Of a stretch of 64,000 nucleotides of DNA, positions 55,401-63,324 are shown one piece after another. Each line of letters starts with the position of its first letter. Position 1 is the first letter of the stretch. Under the pieces are notes generated by a model. That model was not told where the DNA came from, did not search any database, and was given only the letters and a program-made list of their open reading frames with translations. Source of the DNA: Clostridium transplantifaecale (GTDB lineage Bacteria; Bacillota; Clostridia; Lachnospirales; Lachnospiraceae). The stretch covers positions 682,001-746,000 of the forward strand of contig NZ_UYZY01000001.1 in NCBI RefSeq assembly GCF_900626075.1, read 5' to 3'. Made by a program: the position numbers and the translations under genes.

Positions 55401-56723
55401 ATCACAGGGAGCTGTTTTTCCGCGCAGCGCTTCATAACATTTCTGCCCCGGATAATTTTGTCCCCCGCCGAACAGTTCTTTGGACTCATTGACATAGAGC
55501 AGATCATAATTTTCCCGCGCAATTACATAGACTCCGTCCGCCGATTCATTGACAATACTCTGGAACAGTCTTGCTTCTTCGCTCATACCGGTCAAAACAG
55601 CATAAAATATGGGAACATCCGATGCAGAGTCCATGCAGCGGCCACTGAGATGAATCCAAATCAGTTCTCCGTTCTTGTGATACATCCGGTATGAAACATC
55701 GAGCACTTTCCTGCTTTCAACAGCTGCCTTAGAAGCGGCAACTACCCGTTCACGGTCTCCCTGATAGATGATATTCAGGGCATCGTCACCTATCATGGTT
55801 TCAAACTCTTTTCGTGTATGGCCCGAAAGCGCCATCACTCCGTCCGAAACAAAATCAGGGATAAAACGGTTATTCTCCACCCGGTATCTGGCAATGCCTC
55901 CCGGAACTGCATTAATGATATTCTGCATTCTCTCATTGGCCCTGGTCAGTTTCTTTTCCAGCATAAGACGTTCACTGACATCCGTATATACTCCATACAA
56001 TAACTTTGTACCGTCTTCCTGAGGTTTAACAGCCCCGTCCAGGCGGAGAAAGCAGTATTCCTGTTTTACGTCGTTCCATATGCGGTAAATATGTTGAAAA
56101 AGGCCGTTATTCCGGATCGCTTCGTTAATTTTTTCCTTCAGGACCGCCACATCGTCCGGGTGCACTCCAAGAAAGTCTGTCTTCTGCTCAACAGAATCAA
56201 TATGTTCCTTGGAGTAACCCATAATCCCGTAAAAGGCCGGGTTATGAAACAGCGGTTTAATCTTGATACCGTCAAAACGGTAGACACAGAGGCCGCACGG
56301 CAGGCTTTTAAACGTTTCCTGCAGCTCTCTCTTAAGCTCTCCTGTGTGTGCCTCCTCCCTCTTCTGTTCCGTTACATCCTGTATATATTCAATATGGGCG
56401 CCGCTCTCTCCCCAGTCAATAATCTTTCCCCTGAGCTGGTAGACACGGCCGCTTTCGGAATGATAGAAATCGCGCACCAGAAATTCATCCCTTCCCATTT
56501 CCTCTGTATGGCAGAAGGGGCACGCCGAACCAAAACCAGCCACGTTGTAGCAGCATGCGTCCTTGATATCTATATCAGTTAAAAATGTTTCCCTGGCCAG
56601 GCGGTTTGCATAGAGCAGCCTGTGATTTTCAATTCCGCTTACAAAAACGGCTACGGGAGCATTGTCCAGAACGGCTATCATCTGGCCGGCGGAAGGCGTG
56701 TCAATGGAATGGCCTTGAATCAT
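52431..56723 (-). CDS. Giant multi-PAS hybrid sensor histidine kinase
   Basis: The 1430-residue cytoplasmic protein (no membrane segment) has about eight PAS-like segments in the first 1020 residues (repeated NAVPGGIARYR, NLPSGIAVLHFEE, MALSGHTRKEFE type sequences). A HisKA domain with SHDIRTPMNAIMG (His1053), a HATPase domain and a C-terminal receiver with Asp1354 in MDIQMP follow. Early on there is a CYNVAGFGSACPFCH cluster that could hold metal or haem. It starts 74 bases after the EAL gene stop and precedes the GntR gene. It should phosphorelay to its own receiver, then an external HPt partner that is not in the window. The sensed signals are unknown. Confidence 0.9.
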   Translation of the reverse strand: MIQGHSIDTPSAGQMIAVLDNAPVAVFVSGIENHRLLYANRLARETFLTDIDIKDACCYNVAGFGSACPFCHTEEMGRDEFLVRDFYHSESGRVYQLRGKIIDWGESGAHIEYIQDVTEQKREEAHTGELKRELQETFKSLPCGLCVYRFDGIKIKPLFHNPAFYGIMGYSKEHIDSVEQKTDFLGVHPDDVAVLKEKINEAIRNNGLFQHIYRIWNDVKQEYCFLRLDGAVKPQEDGTKLLYGVYTDVSERLMLEKKLTRANERMQNIINAVPGGIARYRVENNRFIPDFVSDGVMALSGHTRKEFETMIGDDALNIIYQGDRERVVAASKAAVESRKVLDVSYRMYHKNGELIWIHLSGRCMDSASDVPIFYAVLTGMSEEARLFQSIVNESADGVYVIARENYDLLYVNESKELFGGGQNYPGQKCYEALRGKTAPCDYCSLTSHAPDFQEHDFIIPEENRSFTTRFRETNWNGIPAYVKYVRDVTEEVKIRREKERLEQYFETVVKNLPSGIAVLHFEENGAVIPEFFSDGFAAMSGMTAEEVWKIYRHNAMEGVHPDDRELLKSQLDAYIAGQHKNCDIIYRIRNGSGGYLWTKTTFSIIRREGGERQVYAAYRDITKEREEQKHIRQQYDEMLQQHFQNQGADTLLICHCNLTRGEILSVNDFTGSDFSELSGGSMDGFLAAWSECIQSPRERAAFLNAYTRKSSLDAFASGDMERLVTCYIELPGEEIGRYVRMKGNMVLTPDSGDVTGIMTLTDVTEQMIADRALHHLSSYGYDFVLDLDLLHDRFRMLTWNKDTGRIPPRQGRHSERMAEMLGSWVVPRDREQYGQCLEPGNIIKRLEKEGTYTFAAGIADESGEIRTKNMTVSAIDLRLGRVCLSRTDITDSIREQQSFLRVIAYTFEFAAFIDPDTGNFTLHTRETIQKNLTPYCRTHYDEEIFSFMAQYATEESLETMRGQFHLKTMLRRLEETPGGYELLLTYHSAGRECYKQVNVLWGDENRKTICMVRADVTDVISEERKTKKELKQALMMAEEANRAKSDFLSNMSHDIRTPMNAIMGMAALAGAHMDDPARVEDCLKKISISSNHLLSLINDVLDMSKIERSKITLNRVNISVRSLIEQVSAIMKPQAAALGLQFNIQIRDIRHNHFYGDFLRINQILLNLLSNAVKFTPEGGFVNFITEETGADDKAGTARYRFTVSDTGIGMKEEFLERIFEPFNRSSEAAPVEGTGLGLSIVKGLIELMGGTISVESQPGSGSVFLVELECETAEGTQEAPAKEGTQRFSIGEGRERLSGACFLVAEDNEINAEILCGLLEIYGAKTVVRADGAQALEEFQNTVPGTYNAVLMDIQMPVMNGYDAARAIRRTKREDAAAIPIVAMTANAFSEDVQAALDAGMNAHIAKPVDVGMLERTLIKVLGAGKRNA

Positions 56724-56797
56724 GGTTAATCCTTTCTATTCAACTCTGTGTGAACCGCAGTGGCTGTTCAGTCTGTTTCTGGCAATTTTTCTTACCG

Positions 56798-58750
56798 TCA
56801 GATCCCCTGTCCGACAACAAGCGGACCGACTCCGGCTCCATTAGCAAAATTCCGTGAAAACCTGAGGTCGTTCGGACTCCTGCGTTCTGCTTCCGTACAA
56901 TCTTCGTTCTTTGCATCAAGCAGTTTTTCAAAATCTTCTATCGGCATCGGCTTATAATATACAAATCCCTGGATCAGGTCGCAGCCAGTTGTCCTTAAAA
57001 ATTCCACCTGGTCCTCCCGTTCCACACCTTCCGCGACGGTGCAGATGTTCAGTTCGCGTATCATATTGATAACGCTCTTTACGATTGTGTGTTCCCGTTC
57101 CACATTCACGCTGATTCTGAAAAACATTCCATCCATTTTCAGCACATCGATTGCCAGATCCTTCAGCAGCCCCAGCGAAGAATAACCAGAGCCGAAATCA
57201 TCCAGGGAACAAAGGAAACCGTTTCGATGCAGTTGAGTCACCATCTCCATCAGGTACTCCTCGTGTTCAAAGATAACGGATTCCGTCAATTCAAGCTCAA
57301 TCAGCCCGTCAGGAATATTGTATCTGTTTTTAATATCAGCATAAACATTTATAAAATCCGAATTATAAAACTGGATTTTTGACACATTGACCGAGATCGG
57401 CATCACACGCGCTCCGCTGTCCAGACGTTTTCTCAGCCAGCGGCACACCTTTTCAAATACATAGCGGTCCACCTTGCCAATGAACAGGTTCTTCTCAAGC
57501 ACCGGAATAAAGAGTCCGGGTGACAGAAGGCCGTGCCCCGGGACATTCCATCGTACCAGCGCTTCCGCCCCTTCTATCTCCCCGCTCTGTACTCCCACCT
57601 TCGGCTGAAAATAGACGATAAACTCTTCATCATCGAGTCCCTTCTGCATGCGGGATCTGATGTTTGTCTCTTCTATCAGCTTCTGGTGGATCTTCTCATC
57701 ATAGAACGCATACTTTACTTCCGGCGTATTCTTGACAATCTTCTGGGCAAAGTTTGCACTGTTGACCATAACAGTGGCGTCGGCAAGCCCCGGCAGCTCT
57801 TCCCTGCAGCATATGCCGCAGGCTATGGTCATCAGATGATGGTTGGATGCAGCTGCTACGGAGTCAAGAAATTCTTTGTCAATACCCTTCTGGGCATTTA
57901 AGACCTCTTCCTTCTTCCCATAATGGCGCAGAATAACAAAATGATCCGCCATCATGCGGCCCAATACCTCGTCCTCTTCCAGCCTGTCCATCAAAAAGTG
58001 CGCATAGTTCCGGAGAAGCAAATCACCGTATTCATAGCCAAATACATCATTTACGTATCTAAAATTTTCAAAATCAATATATAATACCGCGTATTTTTCT
58101 TCTTTTTTCCGGTTCATGATCCGGTTGGCCTCGGAATAGAACCTTTCGATATTAAGGGCACCGGTCAGTTCATCTCTACCGGCAATCTCTTCCAGTTCCT
58201 TATTGCTATGTTTTAGTTCCAGCAGCCTTTTAATAGAATAATAGCTTGCACCGGCAGTCATAATACCGCAGAATGCAGCAGCCAGTACAATTAGTTTCGT
58301 GATGCGGTTCGCGGATTCCGTTGAAAATTCTTCGATGGAAAATACCGTCTGGTTAGCAATTTCAAACAGCTTTTCACTGGAATCCAGAAGCGCTCCGTCC
58401 GGATTGCCGAGCCTCACTCCGGCAATATCCCCCTTGACGGTGTCCCACTGTTCCTTCAGCACCCGCAATTCTTCCTCATATTCTTCCGAGCTGGCGGCAA
58501 CAAGCCCAAACTGGCCCTCGCCCGTTATCAGTTCATTCAGTATACTGTCTATGTATTCAATCAGCTCATCCGCAGGCTGTCCATTCATCTCCAGCTTTAC
58601 CGCGCGCTGCGACGCTCCTCTGACAATCCCTACATAATTAATCAGCTTCCCATATTCACGTATGTCTGATATCTTCATGACAGAGATCAGGCTTACGGCA
58701 ACAAGTATCCCACACAGGACGGGAAAAAGCATTTTTGCATGTTTTTTCAT
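56798..58750 (-). CDS. Membrane EAL phosphodiesterase with degenerate GGDEF
   Basis: The 650-residue protein has two membrane segments (about residues 9-28 and 150-172) enclosing an extracytoplasmic sensory region. A GGDEF-like domain follows in which the motif reads MADHF (residues 267-271), so it is not a cyclase. An EAL domain with apparent full catalytic set comes last: E396 in EALVRW, NVS, ELTES, DDFGSGYSS, the Lys of DVLKMD and the Glu of AEGVE. It should hydrolyse c-di-GMP; the GGDEF domain may bind GTP as regulator. A TATAAT promoter lies about 125 bases upstream. Confidence 0.9.
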   Translation of the reverse strand: MKKHAKMLFPVLCGILVAVSLISVMKISDIREYGKLINYVGIVRGASQRAVKLEMNGQPADELIEYIDSILNELITGEGQFGLVAASSEEYEEELRVLKEQWDTVKGDIAGVRLGNPDGALLDSSEKLFEIANQTVFSIEEFSTESANRITKLIVLAAAFCGIMTAGASYYSIKRLLELKHSNKELEEIAGRDELTGALNIERFYSEANRIMNRKKEEKYAVLYIDFENFRYVNDVFGYEYGDLLLRNYAHFLMDRLEEDEVLGRMMADHFVILRHYGKKEEVLNAQKGIDKEFLDSVAAASNHHLMTIACGICCREELPGLADATVMVNSANFAQKIVKNTPEVKYAFYDEKIHQKLIEETNIRSRMQKGLDDEEFIVYFQPKVGVQSGEIEGAEALVRWNVPGHGLLSPGLFIPVLEKNLFIGKVDRYVFEKVCRWLRKRLDSGARVMPISVNVSKIQFYNSDFINVYADIKNRYNIPDGLIELELTESVIFEHEEYLMEMVTQLHRNGFLCSLDDFGSGYSSLGLLKDLAIDVLKMDGMFFRISVNVEREHTIVKSVINMIRELNICTVAEGVEREDQVEFLRTTGCDLIQGFVYYKPMPIEDFEKLLDAKNEDCTEAERRSPNDLRFSRNFANGAGVGPLVVGQGI

Positions 58751-58811
58751 CTGTATCCCCCTTTAGTAACGTTGTTTCCCCCTGTTCCATATGAATTCCA
58801 TCGCCCCCTTC

Positions 58812-58834
58812 CCAAAATTTGGTAAGAATTTTGG
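58812..58834. promoter_or_regulatory. Hairpin in the leader of the EAL gene
   Basis: CCAAAATT and AATTTTGG form a perfect 8-bp stem with a 7-base loop between the promoter and the start at 58750. No known riboswitch was recognised. Confidence 0.3.
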
Positions 58835-58875
58835 ATATGGGGATTTGTCGGCACAGAGTTTTAGACATTATTACC

Positions 58876-58884
58876 ATTATAACA
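58876..58884 (-). promoter_or_regulatory. Extended -10 promoter of the EAL gene
   Basis: TGTTATAAT on minus (58884-58876) is a perfect extended -10 about 125 bases before the start, just past the upstream terminator. Confidence 0.5.
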
Positions 58885-58903
58885 GTTTTCGGATAAAAAA
58901 ACA

Positions 58904-58943
58904 GACTTTTTCACCTAATTTAGCTAATTTAGGTGAAAAAGTC
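58904..58943 (-). terminator. Terminator of the GGDEF/EAL gene at 59023
   Basis: GACTTTTTCACCTAA pairs with its complement TTAGGTGAAAAAGTC around a short loop; on minus a run of seven T residues follows. Confidence 0.85.
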
Positions 58944-59022
58944 ATTTTACAGGTATGATGGATTATCCTTATAGTTGCCGGCGGACATGAAGCCATGGAG
59001 CACCCCATGCTGCAACCGGATA

Positions 59023-61719
59023 TTAACTCAGGAGATGTATCAGTTCTTCCCCACGCACAGGGCGCTCATAATAATATCCCTGAATGTACTGGACACCCGA
59101 ATCAGAAATAAGCTTCTGCTCCGCCTCGTTCTCTACCCCCTCCGCGACCACGGTGAGGGAGTTAATTTCAGCCATCTTTACAATTGCTTTTAAAAGAGCA
59201 TACTGTTTTGGATTGCTGCAGATCTGCTGTGTCAGAGACCTGTCGATTTTGATAACATCCACCGGAAGGTTGGAAAGATAATTGAGGCTGCTGTATCCCA
59301 CCCCAAAGTCATCGAGCGCAATGCCAATCCCCTCTTTCCTGAACTTTTTTAATGTTTCAGACGCACTGTCCAGCGACTGAATTAAAATGCTCTCTGTTAT
59401 TTCCAAAATAATTTGATTCGGACCGACTCCCGTCGAATGTATCAGCTGGAGTATATGTTCCGCACTGTTACCCACCAAAAGCTGCTGAACCGACAGATTG
59501 ACATGAATGTGATGCAGTCCTAGTTTCTCACCATAATCACGCATAAAACAGCAGGCCTTGGTCAGGACATAGTCTCCAAGCTGCTCCACCCGGTTGTTTC
59601 GCTCGGCCAGGATCACCACCTGGTTGGCCGGGAAATAACCGCCTTTTCCGTCTGGAAGCCTTACCAGCGCCTCCACGGAGTCATAAAATCCCGTCTCAAG
59701 GCGCATCATCGGCTGATACCAAATTTCCAGCATGTTCTCCCTTATGGCTGCTTCAAGACGGTGCAGAATCTCGGCCTCCGTGCGGAGCAGTTCATTCAGC
59801 TGTTCATTATATATGACGGCATCCTGTTGTGATTCTTTGGCAAAACGCATTCCTGACTGAACCCGATCCAGCAGTAATTTGGGAGCATCCCCATGATCCG
59901 GGTACTTGCAGGCTACAGTACGAAGTTTCAGAAGAAATGAGAGTTCTCCGACGAGGATTGGCTTGGAAAGCGTCTGTTTCAGGCGTTCCGTACTGGATTC
60001 CATGCTTTCGTCCGACTGCAGAAGCCCTAAAAACACATCGCCGTTAATACGGTATAAATAAGATCCGAAAAGACGTGACATCCGCCTCAGAACCTCCAGC
60101 AAAATTTCATCTCCCACATCCACACTGAATAACTCATTATATTGGCTGAATCCGCAGATATCCACACAGTAAAGAGTAAAAGCTCTTTTCTTGTCATAGG
60201 ATATCAGAATATTGACATCTCTAAGAAACTTGGATCGGTTTCCCACATTAAAAACCGGATCAAAATAGGCCAGCTGTTCCACCTGCTTCCGGTATTGGTT
60301 AAACGTCCTTGATAACTCCGTCATTTCCGAGTCAGTGTATTCATCAAAAGAAATATCCCGCTGCCCCTCTATCAGCTGCTGACACTTTTCAGTCAGCATA
60401 CGGGCCGGCGACTCCTTGGACAGGCAATCATAATAGTCGTGGATCAGCAAGTTAATCTCATCTTCCGCTGTCCTTTCCCCTGGGCGGCAAGCCGTATGCT
60501 GATACCCCGCCGTTAAAAACTTTTTTTCACCGGCCACTCTGGTTTTCAGCATGAGTTCAAGAGAAAGCCCCCTTGCAAAATCTTTCTGCTCATTTTCATC
60601 CATATCATCACGGACCGCCACTATGAAGTTCCCCGCTCCCAGCCGACCGGCGATAAACTGGTTTTTAATGTACCCCTCCAAACGCGGAAGGATTCCATGT
60701 AAAAAATCATTCTCCTCTGCGGGGCCTGCAAGTTGGAAAAAACGGGTATACTCCTGAAACACATAGTAATACAGATTCACAGGGAAGTCCCCCGCAAGCC
60801 ACTGGTCGAGCGCTTCTGTGAATCCGGTTCGGCTGTAAAGACCTGTCTGGGCGTCAATATAAGTTCTCTGCACTTCCCTCTTCCTGCCGGCTGCCAGCCT
60901 GGAACAGGTATAGAGAACCGTCAGCAACACCAGCGCCACTGCCGCGCTGATACCGAAAAATCCAATTCTCTGTTTCAGGCTTATCCAGCCGCCGGCCGGT
61001 TGAATGCTGAGCGTCCACTCCCCCGGCAGGTAAAAGGTCGTCTGGATGGCTTTGGAAAAATCAATGGATTTTTCAGTTGCCGCCACCACTTCTTTTTCAC
61101 CGTTCTGCGGTTCTACCCGCCACAATTCATAGTCATAGCCCTGTGCCTCCAAATCCTTGAGTCCGAGCCGGTCGAGAACATAATCCGCGTCCAGTGCAAT
61201 GGCCACCTCACCCAGATATGCATTATTCTCGGCAAAAGGCTCCAAAAACAAAAAAACCCTGCGCTGCTCTCCACCGTATTCCATATTAACCGGCCCGTCC
61301 ACTACAAGGTTCTTTACCACCTTGGCCATCGTATACGCATAGGAAAAGTCCTTTAAATCATTGCCCTTCAGGTGTCCATACTGTTCTTCCGGCAGTGAAC
61401 TGACCAAAGTATCTCCGGCGAACAGACCAGCGAACACTACTTCCTCCCTCTGGAGCAGCGGTTTCACCTCACGCTCAAATATCCCGGCCCTGTCGCGCTC
61501 TGCGGCCCGTACAATCTGCGCCGGCGTATGGGCTTCATTGAGGCCCCCCTGCAGCTGCAGCATCGTATTTTTCCCATAATAGAAAAGGATATTTTCCGCC
61601 GCCTGCCGGCGTTCACTTACCACACCCCGGCCTGCCATCCTTCCCAGCATAAATGCTATGAGCAGGACTGCAGACACTGCGGCATACAAAAATTTTTTGG
61701 GTTTTCGGGATTTCTTCAT
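59023..61719 (-). CDS. Membrane EAL protein with two degenerate GGDEF domains
   Basis: The 898-residue protein has a membrane segment near residue 12-30 and an extracytoplasmic region to about 255. After a second membrane segment come two GGDEF-like domains, the first with LGAGNF (residues 360-365), the second with NGDVF (559-563), both lacking the catalytic motif. The C-terminal EAL domain keeps E683 of EALVRL, the Asn of HVNLSVQQ, EITES, DDFGVGYSS, the Lys of DVIKID and AEGVE, so it should be an active c-di-GMP phosphodiesterase. The ATG at 61719 (GAGGA upstream, inside the cyclase gene stop) is preferred to one at 61761. It overlaps the region of the diguanylate cyclase and is likely coupled. 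Confidence 0.88.
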   Translation of the reverse strand: MKKSRKPKKFLYAAVSAVLLIAFMLGRMAGRGVVSERRQAAENILFYYGKNTMLQLQGGLNEAHTPAQIVRAAERDRAGIFEREVKPLLQREEVVFAGLFAGDTLVSSLPEEQYGHLKGNDLKDFSYAYTMAKVVKNLVVDGPVNMEYGGEQRRVFLFLEPFAENNAYLGEVAIALDADYVLDRLGLKDLEAQGYDYELWRVEPQNGEKEVVAATEKSIDFSKAIQTTFYLPGEWTLSIQPAGGWISLKQRIGFFGISAAVALVLLTVLYTCSRLAAGRKREVQRTYIDAQTGLYSRTGFTEALDQWLAGDFPVNLYYYVFQEYTRFFQLAGPAEENDFLHGILPRLEGYIKNQFIAGRLGAGNFIVAVRDDMDENEQKDFARGLSLELMLKTRVAGEKKFLTAGYQHTACRPGERTAEDEINLLIHDYYDCLSKESPARMLTEKCQQLIEGQRDISFDEYTDSEMTELSRTFNQYRKQVEQLAYFDPVFNVGNRSKFLRDVNILISYDKKRAFTLYCVDICGFSQYNELFSVDVGDEILLEVLRRMSRLFGSYLYRINGDVFLGLLQSDESMESSTERLKQTLSKPILVGELSFLLKLRTVACKYPDHGDAPKLLLDRVQSGMRFAKESQQDAVIYNEQLNELLRTEAEILHRLEAAIRENMLEIWYQPMMRLETGFYDSVEALVRLPDGKGGYFPANQVVILAERNNRVEQLGDYVLTKACCFMRDYGEKLGLHHIHVNLSVQQLLVGNSAEHILQLIHSTGVGPNQIILEITESILIQSLDSASETLKKFRKEGIGIALDDFGVGYSSLNYLSNLPVDVIKIDRSLTQQICSNPKQYALLKAIVKMAEINSLTVVAEGVENEAEQKLISDSGVQYIQGYYYERPVRGEELIHLLS

Positions 61720-61726
61720 TATGTCC

Positions 61727-63277
61727 TCAATTCTGGTAAATTTTATAATATCCTTTACCATTCTGTTTTACAAAATACAGCGCCTCATCCGCATCGTGTA
61801 TCAGCTGTTCAAGGGACATACCCGGCTTATACAGCGCCACTCCTATGCTGCACCGGATTGGGACACGGCGCCCATCCAGAGTTATTTCTATGTGGAGCCG
61901 CAGAATCAGTTCATCCAATACACTGCAAAGATCCGCCTCATCGTCAAAACCGGACAGAAAAAGTACAAATTCATCGCCTCCATACCGGCCGACGCAGCCG
62001 TCATATTTTTTTTCATATTCCCTCAGCACATATCCAATACTTTTCAGCGCTGTGTCGCCGCCGGCATGACCGTAAGTGTCATTAATGTTTTTCAGATTAT
62101 CCATGTCGACAAAACACATGACATTGATCCGCTTCGGATTGACATTTTTTAAAAATGCAGGCGCCTGATTCAGAAATACGGAACGGGTTACCACTCCAGT
62201 AAGCCCATCCGAGAGACCGCTGCTTGTCATTCGAATAATTTCATTAAAATCAATATTGTCGGGCCGCTCATCATGATAGATTTTCTTTTCCAGCTCTTCC
62301 ACGGAGTGTACCAGTTGATCTACCACCTTCATCTGGCTTTCAAGGTATCGGCGTATCATAAGCATAGCCAGGATGGATAAAAGAAGCGTCAGGCCCGAAA
62401 GGAGCAAAAGTCCGGGCAAAAGCCTGGCAAATTCACTTCGGAATCCGGCAGATGCCAGGATATCCCACCCCGTCGCATCCACATGGCAATAAACCGTATA
62501 GCACAAATCATTCTTCTGAAAACTCCAGAAGCTGCCTCTCTCCTTTGCCAGTAACTGTTCCTGCAGTTTATTCGCAGTTGTCCCAATCAGAACGGCCGAT
62601 TGCAGTTCATCCATAATCAGGTCACCATAAGACAGGGACCGGGTGGACGACATAATCTGTCCTCTGGTACCAATCAAAGTGATTCCGGCTCCATTCACAT
62701 TTGCCGTGTTATTCAAAATCTGCTCCATCTCATCAAAGTAAATAGCGCAAAACAGACAGCCGGTTATTCTTTCCTGCTGATCCCTCAACGGCACTGCTAC
62801 CGTATAATTAAGAGTAACGCCGTCGGCTCCTGCGGCAAAGCTGTCCGTAACCTGATTCTGTCCCGTCGAGAATAACTGCTGCATATAATCCCTGCTGGCA
62901 AGGCTTGCCGGTTCCGAGCCGTCTGAGTATACGATAATATCAGAATCCACATAGCAAATCATCATGTATCCCAAATAGGGACTCATCTGATCCAGTTTCT
63001 TCACCTTATCAATTTCCGGCACTTCCGGATCATAAAATTCCGGCAGGCTTGCCATAGACTCCAGCAGATTGATGGTTCCTTTAATCCGCTGGGAAATCTG
63101 GGCATGGCTGCTGTCCAGCGATGCAGCGGCATTCTTTTCCATCCTGTCTGCAGCCAGGGCAGCTCCTCCCAACATGAATATCAAAAGGGTAATCAGACAG
63201 AAAAACAGGCTGTATTTCATAATCGGCACAAATGAAAATTGCCACTTATTGCTGCTTTTTAATTCTTTTTTTTTCAT
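61727..63277 (-). CDS. Membrane diguanylate cyclase (GGDEF)
   Basis: The 516-residue protein has a membrane segment near residue 20-43 and a Cache-like extracytoplasmic sensory region to about 285. A second membrane segment (about 293-313) precedes a GGDEF domain with intact GGDEF at 433-437 (RYGGDEF). DMDNLKNINDTYGHAGGD is the metal/GTP-binding stretch. It makes c-di-GMP from GTP. No RxxD inhibitory site is seen just before the motif. The ATG at 63277 follows AAGGGTGGG and was chosen over one at 63295. It lies 47 bases after a hybrid-kinase gene and just ahead of the EAL gene. Confidence 0.9.
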   Translation of the reverse strand: MKKKELKSSNKWQFSFVPIMKYSLFFCLITLLIFMLGGAALAADRMEKNAAASLDSSHAQISQRIKGTINLLESMASLPEFYDPEVPEIDKVKKLDQMSPYLGYMMICYVDSDIIVYSDGSEPASLASRDYMQQLFSTGQNQVTDSFAAGADGVTLNYTVAVPLRDQQERITGCLFCAIYFDEMEQILNNTANVNGAGITLIGTRGQIMSSTRSLSYGDLIMDELQSAVLIGTTANKLQEQLLAKERGSFWSFQKNDLCYTVYCHVDATGWDILASAGFRSEFARLLPGLLLLSGLTLLLSILAMLMIRRYLESQMKVVDQLVHSVEELEKKIYHDERPDNIDFNEIIRMTSSGLSDGLTGVVTRSVFLNQAPAFLKNVNPKRINVMCFVDMDNLKNINDTYGHAGGDTALKSIGYVLREYEKKYDGCVGRYGGDEFVLFLSGFDDEADLCSVLDELILRLHIEITLDGRRVPIRCSIGVALYKPGMSLEQLIHDADEALYFVKQNGKGYYKIYQN

Positions 63278-63324
63278 ACACCCACCCTTATCCATTTTTT
63301 ATGGGTTCACCTGCTTCTTAAAAA

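Noticed and set aside
58751-59022. Possible c-di-GMP riboswitch near the EAL genes
   Set aside because: No GEMM core was recognised; only a terminator, an extended -10 and one simple hairpin.
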